In this document: in pieces, positions 14,166 to 18,403 of the stretch
How positions within the stretch are numbered: position 1 is the first letter of the stretch
How the letters are laid out: each line of letters starts with the position of its first letter
Notes under the pieces: generated by a model
What the model was told of the DNA's origin: nothing
Seen by the model: only the letters and a program-made list of their open reading frames with translations
Database searches by the model: none
Translations under genes and position numbers: made by a program
NCBI GenBank assembly: GCA_044359885.1
Contig: JBIKLI010000040.1
Coordinates: 1 to 18,403 of the forward strand
Direction: 5' to 3'
Length of the DNA stretch: 18,403 bases
Source: CAIOSQ01 sp044359885
GTDB taxonomy: Bacteria; Pseudomonadota; Alphaproteobacteria; CACIAM-22H2

Positions 14166-15521
14166 GTGAGCCGTCCCGATTCTTCCGAGCCGCGCGGCGC
14201 CGTCGCCCGGGCGCCTGCAAGACCGCTGCGGGGCGTCATCGACGTGCCCGGCGACAAGTCGATCTCCCACCGCGCGCTGATGATCGGCGGGCTCGCGGTC
14301 GGCGAAACGGTGATCCACGGCCTGCTGGAAGGCGAGGACGTCCTGCGCACCGCCGCCGCCATGCGCGCGATGGGTGCCGAGATCCAGCGCGATCCGGACG
14401 GAACCTGGCGCGTCCATGGGCGCGGGATCGGCGGCCTTCGCGAGCCCGAGGACGTGCTCGACATGGGCAACGCGGGCACCGGGACGCGGTTGCTGATGGG
14501 CGTGGTCGCGACCTATCCCTTCATCAGCTTCTTCACCGGCGACGCCAGTCTGCGTTCCCGGCCGATGGCCCGCGTGATCAGGCCGCTCGAAACCATGGGG
14601 GCCCGATTCGTCAGCCGGGACGGCGGCCGGCTGCCGGCGGCCGTGATCGGAACCGCGAACCCGCTGCCGATCGATTACCGGCTGCCGGTCGCCTCGGCCC
14701 AGGTCAAGTCCGCGATCCTGCTGGCCGGTCTCAACACGCGCGGCCGGACCACGGTCGTCGAGCCCGAGCCGACCCGCGACCATACGGAGCTGATGCTTCG
14801 CCACTTCGGCGTCGAGATCGCGATCGAACCGGGCGCCGAGGGCGACCGGATCTCGGTCACGGGCCAGCCCGAGATCAGCGGACGGGCAGTCCGTGTGCCG
14901 GGCGACCCGTCCTCCGCCGCCTTCCCCCTGGTCGCGGCGCTGGTGGTTCCGGGATCGGAGGTGACGATCCGCGGCGTCGGCCTCAACCCGCGGCGGACGG
15001 GGCTGATCGACACGCTGGTCGAGATGGGCGGCGACATTTCGATCGCCAATCGGCGGGTCGATGCCGGCGAACCGGTCGGCGATCTGGTCGTTCGCGGAAG
15101 CGCGCTCGAGGGGATCGACGTCCCCGCGACGCGCGCGCCGTCGATGATCGACGAGTATCTCGTGCTGTCGGTCGCCGCCGCCTGCGCCACGGGCCGCACA
15201 ACGATGCGCGGCCTCGCGGAATTGCGGGTCAAGGAGAGCGATCGGCTGGCCGCGATCGCACGCGGCCTCGCGGCCTGCGGCGTCGGCGTGAACGTCGCCG
15301 GCGACGATCTCGTGGTCGAGGGCTGCGGCGGCCCGCCGCCCGGGGGGGCCGCGATCGCCACCCGGCTCGACCATCGCATCGCCATGAGCTTCCTGGTCAT
15401 GGGCCTCGCCGCGCGCGCGCCGGTGGCGATCGACGACGCCAGCCCCATCGAAACCAGCTTCCCCGGATTCGCCGCGCTGATGCGGGCGATCGGCGCCGAC
15501 ATCGCCCCGGCCGCAGGCTGA
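14166..15521 (+). CDS. aroA: 3-phosphoshikimate 1-carboxyvinyltransferase (EPSP synthase), class II
   Basis: Sixth step of the shikimate pathway: transfers enolpyruvyl from PEP to shikimate-3-phosphate. The protein has 451 residues, close to the 455 of class II enzymes such as Agrobacterium CP4. Class II motifs are all visible: PGDKSISHR with Lys31, SAQVK, RDHTE and NPRR. PSMIDEY and LRVKESDR carry the catalytic acid and base region. The PEP-site loop is NAGTG with Gly104 where CP4 has Ala100, the residue behind its glyphosate tolerance. GTG at 14166 is chosen for the AAAGGAAA SD 8 nt upstream; it is followed by a short variable tail before the first domain. cmk starts 9 bp after the stop, and rpsA follows, a conserved alphaproteobacterial order. 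Confidence 0.96.
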   Translation: MSRPDSSEPRGAVARAPARPLRGVIDVPGDKSISHRALMIGGLAVGETVIHGLLEGEDVLRTAAAMRAMGAEIQRDPDGTWRVHGRGIGGLREPEDVLDMGNAGTGTRLLMGVVATYPFISFFTGDASLRSRPMARVIRPLETMGARFVSRDGGRLPAAVIGTANPLPIDYRLPVASAQVKSAILLAGLNTRGRTTVVEPEPTRDHTELMLRHFGVEIAIEPGAEGDRISVTGQPEISGRAVRVPGDPSSAAFPLVAALVVPGSEVTIRGVGLNPRRTGLIDTLVEMGGDISIANRRVDAGEPVGDLVVRGSALEGIDVPATRAPSMIDEYLVLSVAAACATGRTTMRGLAELRVKESDRLAAIARGLAACGVGVNVAGDDLVVEGCGGPPPGGAAIATRLDHRIAMSFLVMGLAARAPVAIDDASPIETSFPGFAALMRAIGADIAPAAG

Positions 15522-15530
15522 CGCGTCGCC

Positions 15531-16154
15531 GTGATCGTCGCCATCGACGGACCGTCGGCCGCCGGCAAGGGGACGCTCGCGCGCCGGATCTCGGCAGCGC
15601 TTGGTTTCCACCATCTCGACACCGGCCTGCTCTATCGCGCGGTCGGCGCGCGGCTGCTCGCCGCCGGGCACGATCCGGCCGATGCGGCGCTGGCCGCCGC
15701 CGCGTCCGAGGCCCTGGACGCCGGCGATCTCGGACGGCCCGATCTGCGCAGCGAACCGGTCAGCCGTGCCGCGTCGGTCGTGGCCGCGAACCCAGCGGTG
15801 CGCGCCGCCCTGGTCGCGTTCCAGCGCCGCTTCGCGCATCGTCCGCCCGGCGCGGTGCTCGACGGCCGCGACATCGGGACGGTGATCTGTCCCGATGCCG
15901 CCGCCAAGCTCTTCGTGACGGCGCGGCCTGACATCCGGGCCCGCCGCCGATTCGCCGAGTTGCAGGCGCGCGGGGAACCGGCTACATACGCCGCCGTTTT
16001 CCAGGATCTTCGGGAACGGGACGCACGCGACGAGGCGCGCGGGACCGCCCCCTCGAGGCCCGCCGAGGACGCCATCGTCCTCGACACGTCGGATCTGACC
16101 CCCGACCAGGCCTTCGAGCGCGCAATGGGCGTCGTGAACGCCCGGCGCGGCTAG
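15531..16154 (+). CDS. cmk: Cytidylate kinase
   Basis: Phosphorylates CMP and dCMP to the diphosphates using ATP, in pyrimidine salvage and nucleotide recycling. The protein has 207 residues, slightly shorter than the E. coli enzyme. The P-loop is DGPSAAGKGTLARR at residues 6-19, followed by HLDTGLLYRAVG in the NMP-binding part, AVLDGRDIGTVICPDA, and TARPDIRARRRFAEL before the lid with RERDARDEAR. GTG at 15531 places the first beta-strand at residue 2; only a weak AGG is seen upstream, within the end of aroA, so coupling to aroA translation is likely. It sits between aroA and rpsA. Confidence 0.95.
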   Translation: MIVAIDGPSAAGKGTLARRISAALGFHHLDTGLLYRAVGARLLAAGHDPADAALAAAASEALDAGDLGRPDLRSEPVSRAASVVAANPAVRAALVAFQRRFAHRPPGAVLDGRDIGTVICPDAAAKLFVTARPDIRARRRFAELQARGEPATYAAVFQDLRERDARDEARGTAPSRPAEDAIVLDTSDLTPDQAFERAMGVVNARRG

Positions 16155-16270
16155 GTTCCGGAAGACCCGCGAGGCGGGTGGTCCGCGCGCGGCACCTCCC
16201 TGCCCCGGCATCGGCGGGCCCGCGTGGCGCGGACCGGATGACCGGGTCCCAAGAAAGGCATCTCCGAAAA
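16155..16270 (+). promoter_or_regulatory. Structured rpsA leader
   Basis: The 116 nt before rpsA hold a perfect 6-bp hairpin (ACCCGC/GCGGGT, loop GAG, about 16164-16178). A long-range 9-bp stem follows (16180-16188 with 16227-16235) whose loop contains CACCTCC at 16193-16199, the sequence of the 16S rRNA 3' end. The SD before the ATG is only AAAGG, about 13 nt away. In E. coli the rpsA leader is structured with a weak SD and S1 represses its own translation; the same is inferred here. Confidence 0.45.
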
Positions 16271-17974
16271 ATGGCTAACAGCAACGCCGGAGCCGGCGAG
16301 AACTTTGCCGATCTGCTCGAGGAATCGCTGCGTACGTCCAGCGGATTCGATGGCCGGGTCACCACCGGCCGCGTGATTTCGATCGAAGGCGATTTCGCGA
16401 TCATCGATGTCGGGCTCAAGGCCGAGGGCCGGGTCCAGCTGAAGGAATTCGCCACCGCCGGCAAGCCGGCCGAACTCAAGGTCGGCGACTTCGTCGACGT
16501 GTTCGTCGAGCGCATGGAAGACCGCAACGGCGAGGCGATGCTGAGCCGCGAGAAGGCCAAGCGCGAGGAGGCCTGGGGCCTGCTCGAGAAGTCCTACTCG
16601 ACCAACGCGCGCGTCACCGGCGTGATCTTCGGCCGCGTCAAGGGCGGCTTCACGGTCGACCTGGGCGGCGCCGTCGCCTTCCTGCCCGGCTCGCAGGTGG
16701 ACATCCGCCCGGTGCGCGACGTGACCCCGCTCATGGGCTCGCCGCAGCCGTTCCAGATCCTGAAGATGGACCGCTCGCGCGGCAACATCGTGGTGTCGCG
16801 CCGCGCCGTCCTCGAGGAAACGCGGGCCGAACAGCGCAGCGAACTCGTCGCCAGCCTGAAGGAAGGCCAGGTGCTCGAGGGCGTCGTCAAGAACATCACC
16901 GACTACGGCGCGTTCGTCGATCTCGGCGGCGTCGACGGACTGCTGCACGTCACCGACATCGCGTGGCGCCGCATCAACCATCCGTCCGAGGCGCTGCAGA
17001 TCGGCCAGCACGTCAAGGTGCAGGTCATCCGCTTCAACCCCGAGACCCAGCGCATCAGCCTCGGCATGAAGCAGCTCGAGGCCGATCCCTGGGACGGCGT
17101 GGCGATCAAGTATCCCGCCAGCGGCCGCTTCAAGGGCCGCGTGACCAACATCACCGACTACGGCGCGTTCGTGGAACTGGAGCCGGGCATCGAAGGCCTC
17201 GTCCATGTCTCCGAGATGAGCTGGACGAAGAAGAACGTCCATCCGGGCAAGATCGTCTCCACCTCCCAGGAGGTCGAGGTGATGGTGCTGGACGTCGATC
17301 CGGTGAAGCGCCGCATCTCGCTGGGCCTCAAGCAGTGCCTCGACAACCCCTGGGAGGTGTTCCGCGACCGCCATCCGGCGGGGACCGAGTTGGAAGGCGA
17401 GGTCAAGAACATCACCGAGTTCGGCCTGTTCGTCGGCCTGCCCGGCGACATCGACGGCATGGTCCATCTGTCGGATCTCGACTGGAACCGCTCCGGCGAG
17501 GACGCCATCAAGGACTACAAGAAGGGCGACGCGGTGAAGGTGAAGGTGCTCGATGTCGACACCGACAAGGAGCGCATCTCGCTCGGCATCAAGCAACTCG
17601 CCAACGACCCCTTCGAGGGTTCGATCGGCAAGTTCTCCAAGGGCCAGGTGGTGACCGCCACGGTCACCCAGGTCCAGGAGAACGGCATCGAGGTCAGCCT
17701 CGCCGACGGCGTCAACGGCTTCATCCGCAAGTCGGATCTGGCCCGCGACCGCGGCGACCAGCGGCCGGACCGGTTCGCGATCGGCGAGAAGCTGGACGCC
17801 AAGATCACCCAGATCGATCGCGGTTCGCGTCGGGTGCAGCTTTCGGTCAAGGCGAAGGAAATCGACGAGGAGAAGGAGGCCATGGCCACCTACGGCTCGT
17901 CGGATTCGGGCGCCTCGCTGGGCGACATCCTGGGCGCTGCGCTGCGCCGTCAGCGCGAGCAGGACAAGACCTGA
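16271..17974 (+). CDS. rpsA: 30S ribosomal protein S1
   Basis: Largest ribosomal protein, 567 residues, which binds mRNA and helps start translation on mRNAs with weak SD sequences. Six S1 (OB-fold) repeats are visible: the two N-terminal ones bind the ribosome (VTTGRVISIEGDFAIIDVG and VTGVIFGRVKGGFTVDLGG). Four more typical RNA-binding repeats follow, each with a form of GxVxNITDYGAFVxL and a closing RISLGxKQ. The last repeat (VTATVTQVQENGIEVSL) is more divergent, as is usual. ATG at 16271 gives the standard opening with ENFADLLEESL; upstream in-frame starts fall inside the leader. An intrinsic terminator follows about 30 bp after the stop. Third gene in the aroA-cmk-rpsA series. Confidence 0.98.
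   Translation: MANSNAGAGENFADLLEESLRTSSGFDGRVTTGRVISIEGDFAIIDVGLKAEGRVQLKEFATAGKPAELKVGDFVDVFVERMEDRNGEAMLSREKAKREEAWGLLEKSYSTNARVTGVIFGRVKGGFTVDLGGAVAFLPGSQVDIRPVRDVTPLMGSPQPFQILKMDRSRGNIVVSRRAVLEETRAEQRSELVASLKEGQVLEGVVKNITDYGAFVDLGGVDGLLHVTDIAWRRINHPSEALQIGQHVKVQVIRFNPETQRISLGMKQLEADPWDGVAIKYPASGRFKGRVTNITDYGAFVELEPGIEGLVHVSEMSWTKKNVHPGKIVSTSQEVEVMVLDVDPVKRRISLGLKQCLDNPWEVFRDRHPAGTELEGEVKNITEFGLFVGLPGDIDGMVHLSDLDWNRSGEDAIKDYKKGDAVKVKVLDVDTDKERISLGIKQLANDPFEGSIGKFSKGQVVTATVTQVQENGIEVSLADGVNGFIRKSDLARDRGDQRPDRFAIGEKLDAKITQIDRGSRRVQLSVKAKEIDEEKEAMATYGSSDSGASLGDILGAALRRQREQDKT
16892..17172 (+). repeat. 26-bp direct repeat in S1 domains 3 and 4
   Basis: Positions 16892-16917 and 17147-17172 are identical for 26 bp and encode NITDYGAF in consecutive S1 repeats, 255 bp apart. 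This reflects internal domain duplication kept alike by codon use or gene conversion, not a mobile element. Confidence 0.9.
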
Positions 17975-18001
17975 CCCGGCGGCCTCGGCCGCAGCTTCGG
18001 A

Positions 18002-18037
18002 GGGCGGGCGCCGGCGACGGCCCCGCCCTTTTGCTTT
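18002..18037 (+). terminator. Intrinsic terminator after rpsA
   Basis: GGGCGG (18002-18007) pairs with CCGCCC (18023-18028), extended inward by GCCG/CGGC around a GCGA loop, and is followed by TTTTGCTTT. A classical rho-independent terminator about 28 bp after the rpsA stop. Confidence 0.85.
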
Positions 18038-18138
18038 CCGGCGGCGGATCCGAAGCCCCCATTCCGCCTCCGGTTGACGACGCCGCGGCAAGCGACCACC
18101 TTGTTGTCTCTTCCATCCTTTTCCGACGAGGCCACCGC

Positions 18139-18403
18139 ATGAGCCGACGCCCAGCCCGTTTCCTCGCCATCCTGGCCGCCGTAGCCTTCGTGCTGACCCC
18201 GTTCCTGGCGGAAGCCGCCGCGGGCGGCAATCGCAGCATGGGCAGCCGCGGCGTCCGCACCCAGCAGGCTGCACCGCCGACCCAGACCACGCCCAATGCG
18301 GCGCGTCCGGTGGAACGCAGCGCCACGACGCCGGCCCAGAGCCAGGCGCAGCGCCCGGCCCAAGGCATGCCGGCGGCCCAGCAGCAATCCTGGTTCCAGC
18401 GCA
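18139..18403 (+). CDS. Tim44-like domain protein, N-terminal part only
   Basis: The first 88 residues of a secreted or membrane-anchored protein cut by the window end. It opens with MSRRPARFLAILAAVAF, a Sec-type signal or membrane segment ending near FLAEAAAG. Next comes NRSMGSRGVRT and a Pro/Thr/Gln/Ala-rich low-complexity stretch with ARPVERSATTP. This Gly-Ser-Arg-Thr then Pro-rich layout after the signal is typical of bacterial Tim44-domain proteins, in which glycine-rich membrane segments and the Tim44 fold follow. Those parts are not in the window, so the call rests on the N-terminus only. ATG at 18139 has CGAGG about 7 nt upstream. It follows the rpsA terminator, so it probably has its own promoter. 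Confidence 0.65.
   Translation, partial: MSRRPARFLAILAAVAFVLTPFLAEAAAGGNRSMGSRGVRTQQAAPPTQTTPNAARPVERSATTPAQSQAQRPAQGMPAAQQQSWFQR

Noticed and set aside
14040..16211. Long open frame (723 codons) on the minus strand opposite aroA and cmk
   Set aside because: It is the GC-driven shadow of two well-supported genes; its product is Arg/Gly/Asp-rich with no recognisable motif.
16892..17172. Considered as a recent duplication or mobile repeat
   Set aside because: The copies are in corresponding positions of consecutive S1 domains, which explains the identity.
16151..18274. Long open frame (707 codons) on the minus strand opposite rpsA
   Set aside because: Antisense shadow of rpsA, running through the rpsA terminator; no family motifs or plausible SD.

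Overview
The window is GC-rich chromosomal DNA from a bacterium that looks like an alphaproteobacterium, perhaps Rhodospirillales-like. The placement rests on the aroA-cmk-rpsA order, a class II EPSP synthase, the FYDLN-type acidic zinc-ribbon protein, a Tim44-like protein, frequent GTG/TTG starts and dipeptide ABC gene clusters. I saw no insertion sequence, integrase, CRISPR array or rRNA. One tRNA is present.

Left part (1-5002). A 5'-complete but window-truncated N-acyl-D-amino-acid deacylase reads leftward (1-706). Divergent from it is a tightly overlapped arsenic operon: an ArsR-ArsC fusion (847-1674), an ArsJ-associated GAPDH (1671-2717) and the organoarsenical exporter ArsJ (2714-3940). 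A luciferase-like flavin monooxygenase follows (3983-5002). A 26-bp inverted repeat sits on the arsR start and is the likely autoregulatory operator. Known ArsJ chemistry is that GAPDH builds 1-arseno-3-phosphoglycerate from arsenate and ArsJ exports it. The fused ArsC domain offers a second fate, reduction to arsenite, yet no arsenite pump gene is visible here.

Middle (5007-10121, all minus). A family-5 peptide-type ABC importer is read in the order binding protein, permease B, permease C, double ATPase. A strong hairpin follows the binding-protein gene. The importer and the D-amino-acid deacylase share a strand and could form one D-amino-acid/peptide scavenging locus, interrupted by the oppositely oriented arsenic block.

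Sugar-nucleotide block (10244-13447). A DegT/EryC1-type PLP aminotransferase (minus), carrying a perfect 30-bp in-frame tandem duplication, diverges from rmlB-rmlA (plus, ATGA overlap). The latter pair make dTDP-glucose and dTDP-4-keto-6-deoxyglucose, which an aminotransferase of this family could turn into a dTDP-amino sugar. rmlC and rmlD are not present.

Right part (13491-18403). tRNA-Ala(GGC) with its terminator and a TIGR02300/FYDLN acidic zinc-ribbon gene lie on the minus strand. Divergent from them is the housekeeping series aroA, cmk, rpsA. rpsA has a structured leader and an intrinsic terminator. The window ends in the start of a secreted or membrane Tim44-like protein. The most interesting feature is the fused ArsR-ArsC regulator: its DNA-binding half has no cysteine, while the reductase half keeps all three catalytic-type cysteines.
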